From Mya arenaria (taxonomy: Eukaryota; Mollusca; Bivalvia; Myida; Myidae), in the NCBI RefSeq assembly GCF_026914265.1, contig NC_069132.1:29630932-29694931 (forward strand): DNA of 64,000 nucleotides, in the 5' to 3' direction. Shown here one piece after another: positions 10,822-21,989 of the stretch (position 1 is the stretch's first letter; every line of letters starts with the position of its first letter). The notes under the pieces are model-generated. The model worked only from the letters and a program-made list of their open reading frames with translations, searched no databases and was not told the DNA's origin. Position numbers and translations under genes: made by a program.

Positions 10822-10878
10822 CTACACATAAAACAATAAGTATCAATAGTGTTATATCACTACACAATAACTATGTTA

Positions 10879-11115
10879 TAGTTAGATGACATGAATCAAA
10901 TGCTTAAGAATGGGTGGAGTAAGCGTAGCAAAGGAGAGCCCTTCTTAATCATTCAGATTCCAATTCAGGTCATCTAACTGACTTAAAATACATCCTCATT
11001 GACTGACTCAATTGTTAGCCCAAAATCTGACTCTGACAGTGTGTATCAGATAAGTGACAGTGGGCAGACCTTTAAAGAACTGTGAAAGTTGAAATTCTTA
11101 ATGATTAAGCCTAGT
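10879..11115. mobile_element. Hairpin MITE, copy 1
   Basis: GTTAGATGAC at 10879 pairs with GTCATCTAAC ending at 10979, and CTTAAGAATGGG pairs with CCCTTCTTAATC inside, so about 100 bp can fold into one hairpin. Conserved sequence continues to ATTCTTAATGATTAAGCC (about 11114). The same structure is at 40678-40908, at a different position relative to the duplicated exons, so the two inserted independently. Confidence 0.65.
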
Positions 11116-12124
11116 ACTTCATGAATGCCTGTCTGCAATTTCATTGGCTGTAAATGTAGATTGTATTCTAATTCCAGTTGGTGAAAGTGGTCTGGTTATT
11201 TGATTTTTCATATCTCAATCAAGTGGCTGAAGGTTATTTATATCCCCATCAGGAGTACTTTCTTGACCTCTTAAAGACACCTGAGTACTACCTGAGTTTC
11301 TAAGTGATTCATATCATCTGACAGTGTGTCTCAACAACCAAGCTGAAATAAATCCGTACAAGTTTTAATAATTTCCAATTGCCGATGCAAGCATTGTTCC
11401 ACTCAGGGTTCTCACTAGGCTGAAAATCTTTGGAGAAGTGAATCAAGTCTCCTTCAAGTCAAATTAGAAAGAAGTGGGGAGACTTTAGGGAAAGTAGAAC
11501 TAATTGTAGCACCTTTGTTGAGATTTGATATTTCTTGTTATTATAAATATAGATGAATCTCTTATGTGTGCCTAATTTATGAAGTTTTTTGGAAAGAGAT
11601 CATTATTATAATGTATGTATTCTTATTTCTCTTATTTTTAATTGGATGGTATGGATACCCTTTTGTATTCAAATAATAAACACAGATAATTTCTACAGAT
11701 TCTTTATTCAAAAAACATATATATATAAAGCAAAGGTGAAAAATCATTTTAGATGGCAATGGCAATCTAATAGTTATATTTTAATAAAAACCAAACATTT
11801 AATCCATACTACAGCTATGTCTATACACATTCACTATACTGTTACATTATACAAGATACAGTTTCCTCACTTTATCTGCCTTGCCAAGAGCATGACTTAA
11901 GTCAAAGTCTCTCAGTGCCAGTCAATCCTCTGAGATGTGCATCAGATTGTCCAATGTCTTACACTTAATGGATGTTCTGAGTTCAGACTTGATCTGGGTC
12001 TGGTTGCTTAATCCATTTACATTGCACACTTGCAATAGGAATAACAGTACAACATTAGAATAACATGATCATGTTTTGTAAATCCTTGAATTTCATCAGA
12101 GTACCTAGCACATTTAATAAATTA
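11116..12124. other. AT-rich non-coding
   Basis: No gene supported; open frames at 11577-11900 on both strands are low-complexity AT translations. The target-site TA of the Tigger-type element is at 12123-12124. Confidence 0.45.
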
Positions 12125-12569
12125 GGGCAAATTTGAGTAACTATGGACAGTTTTTAGCACAGAGGCGCTTGGCAAGCAATAATACACTGCAAAACAAGCA
12201 TTTACCTGCCTAATTTTTATGTGCATCATTCGGCAAACTCTTCCGACGGCTTTTTTCATTGGTATCGCATACAAAAGAAGTCAAAGCCGTGTTATTAGTG
12301 TTAAATTGACGTAAGGTAAATCAGGGTAACTACGATGTAGGTAAAGTACGGACGCTGGTAGGAAAAATACGGACATATAAAACGGTAGGGAAAGTACGGA
12401 CATCAGTGTCTTTTTAAAAAATATGTTTGTTTTTATATTATTGTCAACAATTTTCTTGAGATTAAATTTAACATATATATTCAAATAATTTAATCTGCAT
12501 AATTGCATATGTACATGTACATGTAAACTACACATTTTCTGGAAAGACGAACATTTCAATTAACTACAT

Positions 12570-14970
12570 TTTTACAGACATAGTAATAGGCATATGCTGC
12601 AGGTTTCTTATTTGTTTTATTTTTCCGTTTTATTTTTTTTGCATGATTTTTCTGGTTGCGTTTCATTTCCTTTTCCAGTTTTATCGACTGAACTCTGCGT
12701 TTTTCATTTATTATATCCTCGCTAGTTAACAATCTGTGGTATATAATATTTTGCCTTTTCTTTCTTTTAAGGCGTTTGCAGGCTTGGTGGAACGAAAATA
12801 TTGGTAATTTCATTCTCTATTTCAGTGGCTTTTTTGGGTGTGCCCTCTGTGAAGCTCAGGACGATTTGGTTGCCGTTTTCATCAATAAGTGGCTGTACAA
12901 TTACATCTTTGTCAGACAGAAGTGAGCTAAGCTGAAGAGTGTCACTTATATCAAGGAGGTCATTTAAGCCATTCTCCTGAGTCTGCTTGGTTGGACTAAG
13001 CACGAGTGACTCGCCTGTGACATTCATCATTCCACAAGATGCAAGCAGATTATCAACAGCAGTGCGTGTTTCAGATAGATCATCAACACTCGATACAGAG
13101 GTTTCAAGATAATGATCAGAGGCCAGCCCATTATCAGTGGATGGATCAGTACCAATGGGTAGTAAAGACTGGTCTTCGAGTGGCATATCTGGCATCGCTG
13201 ACTGTTCAGGAGTGGACTCTGAAGGCGCTGATGCGACCGTGGTGTTACACAGGGACATACTACATGCATCACCAGATATCTGTGGGCCGCCATGATCTGT
13301 CGTTGGTACAGCAAGCATAACAGCTGGCTTATCTGTGGGTTCGCTTGGGCCAAATGCTTTGTCCGGTATGACATCTGCGTCAAGTGGATATATCCCACAT
13401 GCCTTGAATCCACTCTATGTTGGAACTGATGACGGCACTGTCACCAGGCCGTACGAAACTAGGAGGGGAATGTCCACATATTGACTTGGTGTAATGGGTT
13501 TTCCTGTAGAAACTCCGAACATACTTGGTTGTACTTGCGGTTGACCGGCCCGAATACAGACTTGTCCAGAGGCTGGAGCATGTGTGTCGTATGTGGTGGA
13601 AGTGACAGTATATGGACATTTTCTATTGCTCTCATTAGAATCCCCAGCGTCTCATGGGAAGAATGGCCATCGAGAATGAGCAATTGTGGCCGTTTTGGTT
13701 CACAAAATTTCAAAAATACTTCGTCAAACCACCTTTCTCCAATGGCATCGTCCATCTAGCCGTTGTTCCGATAGAACCAACGAGTTCCCACGGGGGCAGC
13801 TGCTGTATTAAATCCATGCAGAGAACGCGCCGTCTTCCCCCTTTACAATGGGGGGCATTCGTCTACCAGAGGCATTTACACAAGCCATGATTGTTATGTT
13901 AGTAGACTTACTGCTTGAAAGGCACTGGCTCCCCTTTTCCACGACCACCTTGACAGGATCATGTTCAAATTTTTTTGCCATTTCGTCACAATTCCATATG
14001 TCTTCTGGCTTATTTGTGATGTTTAGACCTTCCATGATTGTGCCTAGAAACAATAAAAAACAAAACATGTCTAGTAAAAAGAATGCTTTAATGAGTGCCA
14101 TTGCGTTAAATTCGTTAACAAGTTTTATTTTAGTATTGCATCAGAGTTATGCAGCACTTGACTCGACAATTAAAAAACAACACGAAGAGTGGTCTCGAGG
14201 TTTGACAATCCAGGTGAGGGGGTATACTATAGAGGGACAACAGTATAGGGTGTACCACTTTCTATTCATTCATTCAAGTATATGCGGATATGGGAAATTG
14301 GTCTGTTTAATGCAGTGTTGACAATGTTAATAAACATCCGGGTGGTTTTGTAATGAAACGACCGTAAATCAGTGCACAGTTTGTGAGTCCAACTACAAAT
14401 TATTATAAAGATTCAGTGTTCGATTCTGGCTGGGGAACGTTGTGATAGCTTTTAATGTGTACTTTTATCAAATGGACTCGGTGATGACACCTGAAACTTA
14501 AAGCTTTCGAGTTCTCGAAATTTATTACTAGTACATTTTAAGGAACATCTACTCACCCAAATCATTGAAGTATCTGCCCAATACTTCTCTGTTCATCATC
14601 CTAGCCCGAGTAGATGTCAGCCGTTCAGGTTTCCGAAGGGCAATATCGGGATGTCGATGCTCAAGTCCCTCCCATTAGTCCTTGCCGGCTCTGAAGTTGG
14701 TGTAGTCTGACCCAATTTTAAGTCATTTGCAGACAGTGTTTGTTCTAGCAAGTACTTGTCTCCGAGTGATCCCGCGTCTTGCTGCCATTTTGACGGTGTC
14801 TACAATTTTGCCTTCTATTTCTCTTGGGATGTGAGGGGGTCTTCTGTTCGGCACATGCAAGTCGTGTTTTCCGCTAATTCGATCCCCAATTGTTGAACGT
14901 GGCACATGATACGTCGCCGCTGCTTTTCGTATATTCAAAACACCTTGCTTTACTGCGTCGACAGCCCCCC
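12570..14970 (-). pseudogene. Tigger-like transposase, broken, with one intron
   Basis: A DDE transposase of the pogo/Tigger (CENP-B-like) group, which cuts and pastes its element in the nucleus. N-terminal pipsqueak-type HTH: AAATYHVPRSTIGDRISGK (14730-14960). Then HPDIALRKPERL and REVLGRYFNDL, a consensus intron, then IWNCDEM (first catalytic D), KGKTARSLHGFNTAAAP, LLILDGHSSH (second D), PPHTTHMLQPLD (third D), SGFKACGIYP, a 180-residue acidic region and a basic tail. All three catalytic D positions survive. Breaks: TGA 14720-14722, TAA 14675-14677, TAG 13756-13758, one extra G in the run at 13837-13841, frame changes near 13470, 13410 and 12780. A C-run at 14965-14977 obscures the start. 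Not functional as read. Confidence 0.85.
14044..14556 (-). other. Intron inside the Tigger transposase relic
   Basis: Donor AATGATTTGG|GTGAGTAG at 14556 and acceptor TTATTGTTTCTAG|GCACAATC at 14043/14044. Joining them restores the expected order FNDLG-TIMEGLN...IWNCDEM. The open frame running into it from the right exon is intronic. Confidence 0.75.
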
Positions 14971-16487
14971 CCCCCCCTCGTTAAACCCTCAGATATATCA
15001 GCACCTACTGATACAAGCAAGTTTATTACTTGCTAAAACAAATGTATAAAATATATAACCTATAAATGATTGTATTGAACAGTGTTTGTTAGTTAAGTAG
15101 TGTGTGTGGGCAGGGGTATGTGTGTAGCACTGCTCACACTCATTCTTGACCATGAGTCTTGTAGCAGTGTTTCAGTTTCGAAGGATATGGCAAAGTCAGG
15201 ATGGCTGACATAATCGTGATGGAGCCTGGAAGTTCGAGATGGGGACCTTTTCGATGAGATACCTAAATATCCATGTTCTGCGCAGACTTGTCTATGTGAT
15301 GACTTTAACATGCAAAAAGAAAGCTCGTTTTTTAGTCTTAAAGTAAATCTTAATATGTAAGTTGAACATTATTTTCATTTACTTGATCCATGTTTTTTAT
15401 AAGCAAGATATGAAGCACGTACCATGCTTCAAAATGTGATTGGACTGAATGATACTAATCTATGAACTGAAATTACAACCATATTCAATGTTTTATTGTA
15501 CGTTTTTATGTTTGTATGTTTATGCACATTTTATTCAAATAAAACATTGTCTTCAAAGTGACTCTTCCCTTATTGTTTCTACCAAACGATGCAGTATATA
15601 TAAGTGTCTTGGATTTTGAATGCAAATATATATTAGCTAACCAAACAATGCTCATATCGTCACATTTGATAATCAAATCCATGTAAATGTTATACAACAC
15701 TGCTAACATATAATCGCTAGACTGCATTCTTTCTTTCAGTTCGTTATATAATACGTATATTAAATGGTGATCATATACATATTCGGATTTGAAAAGTTCT
15801 AATAGTTTCTTCTCCATATCTATGCGAATGCCGTCAAAACTGTGTGAACTTCCAATCTCTCGACGTTGTATATTCACTATCGTAGACATAGTCAAATACT
15901 TTGCTCCTAAAAAGATAAATAATGTTTAAAACTACCCTGTTTTCTACTTAGGAAAAATTGTTTTTATTTCACATGTTGAAACCAGAATCTTTTGTAATTT
16001 GTTTATTAATGACACGGTTTATTGATGGGCCTCTTTTTGGTGGAAATTAGCACTGGTTTTTAAACCGTCCGTACTTTAACTTAAGTAATAAAAATACCAG
16101 GGAAAGTTTGGACACATTATTTTTATCTCAGTTGAATGCATTTGCTGGTATTCTCATGTTGTAAAATAATTATAGAAGCCATTATATAGTTTAAACTTTC
16201 AAAAACAATTTATAATTGTCAAATTCAGTATGCGCATACCCCGTAATTGATACTATAAAATGAGCTTTCAAATTTCCCCGCCGTCCGCAAGATTTGGTGT
16301 GACGAAAGAGGAAGTTATGGTGACTTCCTTTGCGCATGCGAATAACGTGTTTTTTAAACAAACAAGAGTTGTCGTTAATCTCAATATCAAAGCACTGAAT
16401 GTGCTGAATACATATTTCTTTGAAGTAGGGAAACCGCTCCTAGATATTTTTACACCAATTTTATCATTTTTGTCCGAAGTTGCCCGA
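14971..16487 (-). other. 5' region of the Tigger element; one unexplained open frame
   Basis: Upstream (minus strand) of the transposase. At 15506-15895 there is a 129-residue minus-strand frame with no recognised family; it contains DMEKKLLELFKSEYVYDHHL and two hydrophobic stretches. It could be a 5' exon, captured host sequence or chance. No motif decides. Confidence 0.3.
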
Positions 16488-16525
16488 TTGTCCGTAGTTA
16501 CCCGAATTTGCCCTACTAGAAACGC

Positions 16526-17560
16526 TTATACATCTGGAACTCTGTTGATATCTCTTGATTTGTTGGGTAAGTGTGCAGCTAGCTGTTGAAGTTCTTGAAC
16601 ACCGTATTTTGCAACTGGATCAGTTGAGCAGATGTTTTGAGGGATAAAGACATTCATGCTCTCCAGTACTTCAGTTTCAGTGAACTGCTTTTCAAGGTTG
16701 TTCTTCAATTTATCAATGTAGTCAGGTGTAATGTTGCTCAGGATCTTCTGTTGTTGTATGAAATATCTCAGTTCAGGAGATACGCCAACATTGTCAGTTT
16801 CATCTTCACTCTCGTCACTGAAATCTTCTAATGTTAGATTATTCCGGATGGCATCAGTCACTGACTTACAGTCTGACTCACTCAATGGTCTGGTGTTGGT
16901 CAATTTATTTCTCATTGCCCATCATTCAGTTTGTAATAGCAATGAACGTATACTGGTTAACCTCATGCAGAAGACATTTACGTGGCTTCAACTGTGGCCT
17001 CTCACTCTAGTGCCATACACAAGGCTGAGTATGTCTGGTAGACCACTTACACTGCATGTCACTGAGTGATCCTCTGAAAAACTTCAGTTCAGGTATATTC
17101 AGCAGGCTTTGGATAGCACAGAGTCTGTTTGATCTTAGAGCTCTTTCATGTGTGTAACTAGCTTTGCTGCCTGTGAAGTTGCCAGCGAGGTTCTATGAGC
17201 TGCACAATGTACCCTTATGAGAGATGGGGAGTGTCCTTGGAGAAGTTTGACAATACCACCAGTCTTCCCTGTCATTACACTTGCACCATCACTTTCAATG
17301 CCCTCCATATTTTTTATGTCAAGCCCTTTGCCTTTTAGTTCTTACACCACTAATGACCCAATGCTTTTTGCATTTGATGAGCCATCACTGATCAGAAGGA
17401 AGAAGTAAAGTCCAGATTCACAGACACTTGGGAAATAAATGATTAGTCTTTCTTTTTGCCCCTGTCAGTGCTTTCATCAATTGTTATTGAAAATACCTCT
17501 GACTTATTAGTAGACTAAACACGGTCTTCAAGGAAGACCTGGGAAATGGCACTTTGTAGT
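16526..17560 (-). pseudogene. hAT-family transposase relic (DUF4371-like)
   Basis: Minus-strand fragments in order: VFSITIDESTDRG (first hAT catalytic D region), LIIYF...GLYFFLLISDGSS, then GIESDGASVMTGKTGG (second D region), HCAAHRTSLATSQAAKL, and the C-terminal part FIQQQKILSNITPDYIDKL and KYGVQELQQLAAHLPNKS (16526-16915). Stops and at least one frameshift (AAAAAG near 17450) interrupt it. The dimerisation domain is not seen and would lie beyond 16526, where the Tigger-type element now sits. Related in type to the KIAA1586/ZNF862-like hAT-derived proteins, but it carries no sign of being a domesticated gene. Confidence 0.7.
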
Positions 17561-18914
17561 TCAGACACACTGTGGCTCAGGAGGTGTATGACAGGGAGTC
17601 ATTTATACTTTGCCATAATTAACCCAAATGAATTTAACATAATCCACAACATGTTTCATCTCAACCTTCCGAAGTTTGTGCTATAGTTTCTACATGGGCT
17701 GCACTCAGATGTTGATTGGCTGAAAAATAAAAAAATAACACAACTGTTTTAAAATTGTATTCTAGTTCTTATTTGTTTATATTTTAATTCAATCTGTTTA
17801 ATATTAAAAATGACACATTAACTATGCTAATTCATGTTTTTATTTCTTAATTCATTTGTTTATTCTCTTTCCCACCCATGTTTAATACTAGTAGTTTAAC
17901 TTACATGTTGCATGTCTAAAGTGGTTTTTCCTGGGTTTTCAAGCCCAGTGGTATAACAGGCATTGTCAATTTTACATCATCTACATAATTAACAATGCCA
18001 AAAACTATTCTCACCTTGAGTGTACCAGTCCAAAGATGCATGTTCAGTGATTTAGAGATTTTGAGTTTTGTCAGTAAATCAATTTTTCTTCCAGTCTCTT
18101 TTTCTAAAAATTTGCGTTTTGAGTCAGATAACAAAATTGGGCCATTGGCCGTTTAACCTGGTTGAAGACTCCACAGGTTGCCTAACCAATTTTCTAGGTA
18201 TAAATGATCCTACTGAGGTTTAATGATTGGATATCTAGTAATTATTTTTCTTATCTTGAATTCTTTTCACTTGTAAGTTTGCAAACCAAACAAGTTCTTG
18301 GGGACGATTTTCACAGGTATGGAACATTTTACGGGCCTATCCAGGTGTTAATATATTTTAATTATCATCAACAAACAAACACATGCTGTCATTGTCATGC
18401 GCATCGATCATGATTTTACTAGACAAAAGCTCTGATTGGTCAACACTTATTGTTGTTTGTATCAGACTATCTGAATGGCTTATCGAGATATTTTGACAGA
18501 ACACTCGCAGGTTGACTGGATATGCACATGCTGTGAAATGTTCGGCTATTTCAATGTCTCTCTGATCTATCTGGATGGCTTATTTTGATGTTTTGACTCA
18601 ATTTTTTTGGCAAAGTTAATATCTCTTCAATTTTACGAATTCTGAGAATTTTAAGCCACCACTTCGCCCAGGTCACCCCCTCGCGAGTGCTCTGGTTCCA
18701 CGTTACAACTTGACATGGTTCTTTGGCAAGTTTACCAGTAAAACATTTGGACAACAAGTATTTAAAGTTGCTTTAAAAATTTGAAAGATATTTCAAAATA
18801 CAGAAAATTATGGGTTTACTGTTGACAGACTTAAGAGTTCTGCATGTACTCTTGTGATATCAGGATCCAATGAGGACATCCACACTTCACTTGTGTGTTC
18901 TTGGAGATCATTAC
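17561..18914. other. AT-rich; one weak exon-like stretch
   Basis: On the minus strand, 18019-18134 is open (LSDSKRKFLEKETGRK...) and ends in CTCAAG|GTGAGA, a good donor. It could be the N-terminal exon of the hAT relic, but no zinc-finger residues are visible. Otherwise nothing. Confidence 0.25.
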
Positions 18915-19004
18915 CTTGGGAGTCATAGTTTCCGCACTGGATCACCGCTGTAAGTGGAACAATGCCATTGTCACAGCTTGACATAACTTGGAACTGAAAC
19001 TGAA
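18915..19004 (-). pseudogene. Possible cadherin-repeat exon
   Basis: Bounded by TTATTTCAG and CCCAAG|GTAATG, 90 nt, open. FQFQVMSSCDNGIVPLTAVI follows the cadherin pattern F.V...D.G.P.L.A...V. The strand agrees with the relics at 2-11 kb, so the old gene may have spanned the Tigger and hAT insertions. A further fragment, RYLVVIVTLKDDVFP, is at about 19370-19440. Confidence 0.35.
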
Positions 19005-19984
19005 CTGAAATAAGAGAAGACAAATTTTGATTTCATGTAAAGAGGTTCAGTATTAATATCCATGTTTATATATGCACAGACTGTGTTTTAAAATATCGTT
19101 TTGACCAGCCTAATGGTAATTGTTGTTTTGTGATCGGGTATATTTTACATGAACCATATGATTACCTATAACTATTAACTATTCGACTTGGGAGTGTATA
19201 GATAGAAATATATTTACTAACTTTGTATGTTTTTGTATTTATCTTGCAAATAACTACAACCATACACTGTCTACAGGTATGCCATAGAATCTTATGCAAA
19301 TATTTCATCTTTATACCATGTAAGCATACACTGAGCAACACCCTTAAGTATTTGAGACTCCACTGACAGGATTTATTGGAAAGACATCATCTTTGAGAGT
19401 AACAATGACAACCAAGTATCTGACAGGCCTTTTTCTGCCCATTTTGGGAAAAAGTCCCTAGACATTTTGGGAAAAATCACCCAATATGACATTTTGTGAA
19501 ATAATAATCGCCTTATCTAAAAAACTTGGAATTTTTACAGTGTTTAGAATAAGCCCTTAATGTCTCCTTCAAATAAGGAAATAATTAAAATATTAGTTTC
19601 TTTTCCTTTCAAAAGACCTGAAATGGCTTAAATATCAATCTTTGTGAGTATAACTATGTATTGCAATACATCATGATAGTTAATATTGCATATTGATCTA
19701 TAAATGTGATGAAAAACAGCCATTTCTGAATTCAATAATCCCTAAAAACTTCACACAATTCATTAAGCTGTTGAATGAACAATTACATGTAAGAAGACTT
19801 GCACATTTTTTTTTAAATATCTTTTTTTACTTCTATAGTTCTGCATTTCGAAGTTTGGGCTGTACAGGTTTTGGCTGATGTTAATGGCACGGTTGTCATG
19901 GTTGTCTGACCATCAACAATGGGGAATCACTGTAATATACCACCACCACCAGCTAGAAAAGTAAATACGATGTAAAGTTAGACT
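19005..19984. other. AT-rich non-coding
   Basis: CATTTTGGGAAAAA repeats twice near 19440-19480. No gene supported. Confidence 0.4.
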
Positions 19985-21040
19985 ATCACAATGAAGGCTA
20001 TCACAATACCCAGAGTATCACAATACTCAGATTATCTCAAGGCCTATACTATCACAAAATCTAGACAGTAACAACAAGGTTATCACAACACCTAGGTTCT
20101 CACTACACCTAGGCTATCACAATAGCAAGGTTCTCACAACACCTAGGCTATCACAATAGCAAGGTTCTCACAACACCTAGGCTATCCCAAACCCTAGGCT
20201 ACCACAACACCTAGGCTATCACAATAACAAGGTTATCACAACACATAGGCTATCACAATAGCAAGGTTCTAACAACACCTAGGCTATCCCAAACCCTAAG
20301 CTACCAAAACACCTAGTCTTTCACATTAGCAAGGTTATCACAACACCTAGGCTATCAATACACCTAGGCTAACACAATAGCAAGGTTATCACAATACCTA
20401 GGCTATCACAACACCTAGATTATAACAATAACAAGGTTATCACAATACCTAGACTATCACAATAGCAAGCTTATCACAATACATAGGGTATCATAATATC
20501 AAGGTTATTACAATACTAAGGCTATCGCAATAGCAAGGTTATCATAATACATAGGCTATAGCATTAGCAAGGCTATCACAATAGTTAGGTTATCACAATA
20601 CAAAGGCTATCACAATAGCAAGGTTATCACAATGCATAGACTACAGCATTAGCAAGGCTATCACAATACCTAGGCTATCACAATAGTTAGGTTATCACAA
20701 TACATAGGCTATCACAATAGCAAGGTTATCACAATACATAGGCTATAGCATTAGCAAGGCTATCACAATACCTAGGCTATCACAATAGTTAGGTCATCAC
20801 AATACATAGGCTATCACAATAGCATGGTTATCACAATGCATAGGCTAGAGCAATACCTAGGCTATCACAATGGCTAGGTTCTCACCACAACTAGGCTTTC
20901 ACAACACCTAGACTATCACACTAGCAAGGTTTTCACAATATCTAGGCTATCACAATAGCATTGGTTATCACAATATCTAGGCTATCACAATAGCAAGGTT
21001 ATCACAATACCTAGGCTATCACAATACCAAGACTTAGATT
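19985..21040. repeat. 17-bp satellite, partly in 34-bp dimers
   Basis: About 1.05 kb of a 17-bp unit with two alternating forms, CTATCACAATACCTAGG and TTATCACAATAGCAAGG, giving a 34-bp higher-order period. Roughly sixty monomers with point variation. No stop-free frame, no gene. Confidence 0.9.
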
Positions 21041-21989
21041 ATTAGAAAAAAGACAAGCTAAAATGATTTAGAACATGCTATTGCCAACACCTATTTCATT
21101 AATTCATCACATCTTAAAAACAAAGTACCATATTTACATAGTCCAAAACTGATTTTAGATGAACTTGTCCATAAGTCGGGGTGAAATTTTAGGCATTAAT
21201 CTGGATTAATTTGTATAAGAAAATCAGATAAGATAAATTACAATAAAAGAAGACGACACAAAATTAAAAGTTAATTTATGTTTAATAGTTGTAAGTACCT
21301 TTTTATATGTAATGCATCTTCTATTTCTATATTGTTTAAAAGCCAAGATTTTGTTTTGAATAAGTTTCATGAAGATTCAAGCGGACATATAACAATTGCA
21401 TCTGTTTTCTTTAAGATTCAACCAAACAACCAATTTTAGACCCCATGTGAGTCCCACTTTTAAAGTCTACCTAGATAACATCAAGGGGAACATTCTGACC
21501 AGTCTGAACAATCAATACCAATATTAGCTTCTGGACATGATTTTTGAAAGGAAAACATTCCGCTTAAGTTTCATAAACATTAAACCATATATATTGCCTC
21601 TAAATTTCCAAGATTTAATCTACATGTAGTTTGTGACCCCATGAAAAAGTTAGCTAGGTGAGAATCATTCCCACAACCCCTTGGGTGAAAGGTGGACATT
21701 TTAAAAACAATTCATATAATTTGTAGGAAAAAAATAGCAACATTTTTTTTAATATACTTAAGCCCCCACCTGATATTGTATGTGAATAAAGCATTCAGTG
21801 TCTCCAGTGAGTACTGGTATGTCTGTATGAGGAGCTCTTCCCAGGGATGGTCAGTGAGTGGACACATTGCATGACAGTCGTCAGCTATTACAACAGCATC
21901 GCATACTAAAGCACGGCATTGGCTTTCCCATGAACACCTTATCAGTTTCACTTATCACTTATGCGCTCGTTTTACATTATCAATGAATG
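21041..21989. other. AT-rich with old dispersed-repeat traces
   Basis: About 21350-21700 holds phrases typical of old invertebrate repeats (AAGTTTCAT, AGTTAGCTAGGTGAGAATCA) and no gene. Minus-strand frame 21770-21950 may be a worn C-terminus of the relic to the right but gives no motif. Confidence 0.3.

Larger units (their letters stand above)
5930..10830. repeat. Segmental duplication, copy A
   Basis: Landmarks in the same order as 40050-43600: intron sequence, exon 6245-6435 (pair 40426-40537), exon 6727-6875 (pair 41538-42577), a tRNA-like unit 7060 (pair 42700-43215) and exon 10724-10821 (pair 43477-43596). The copies are diverged, so the duplication is old. Copy A was later opened by the 7168-9998 element, copy B by three MITE-type elements. 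Confidence 0.7.
12125..16513 (-). mobile_element. Complete pogo/Tigger-type DNA transposon (4389 bp)
   Basis: TIRs: GGGCAAATTTGAGTAACTAT at 12125 and, read inward from 16513 on the other strand, GGGCAAATTCGGGTAACTAC. About 24 bp match with three differences. Both ends are bordered by TA (12123-12124 and 16514-16515), the duplication expected for Tc1/mariner/pogo. Inside both ends are further GTACGGAC/GTCCGTAC motifs (12346, 12373, 12394, 16069). A broken transposase with the HTH-psq plus DDE order of Tigger-like elements is on the minus strand. It landed next to the hAT relic that starts at 16526. Confidence 0.85.

Noticed and set aside
13481-14321. Plus-strand frames of 78-157 residues opposite the Tigger transposase
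   Set aside because: Antisense shadows of the minus-strand transposase and its intron.
12125-16513. LTR retrotransposon or LINE
   Set aside because: No reverse transcriptase or integrase motifs; TIRs, TA duplication and DDE domain fit Tigger/pogo.
19985-21040. CRISPR-like array
   Set aside because: Uninterrupted 17-bp satellite without unique spacers, in animal DNA.
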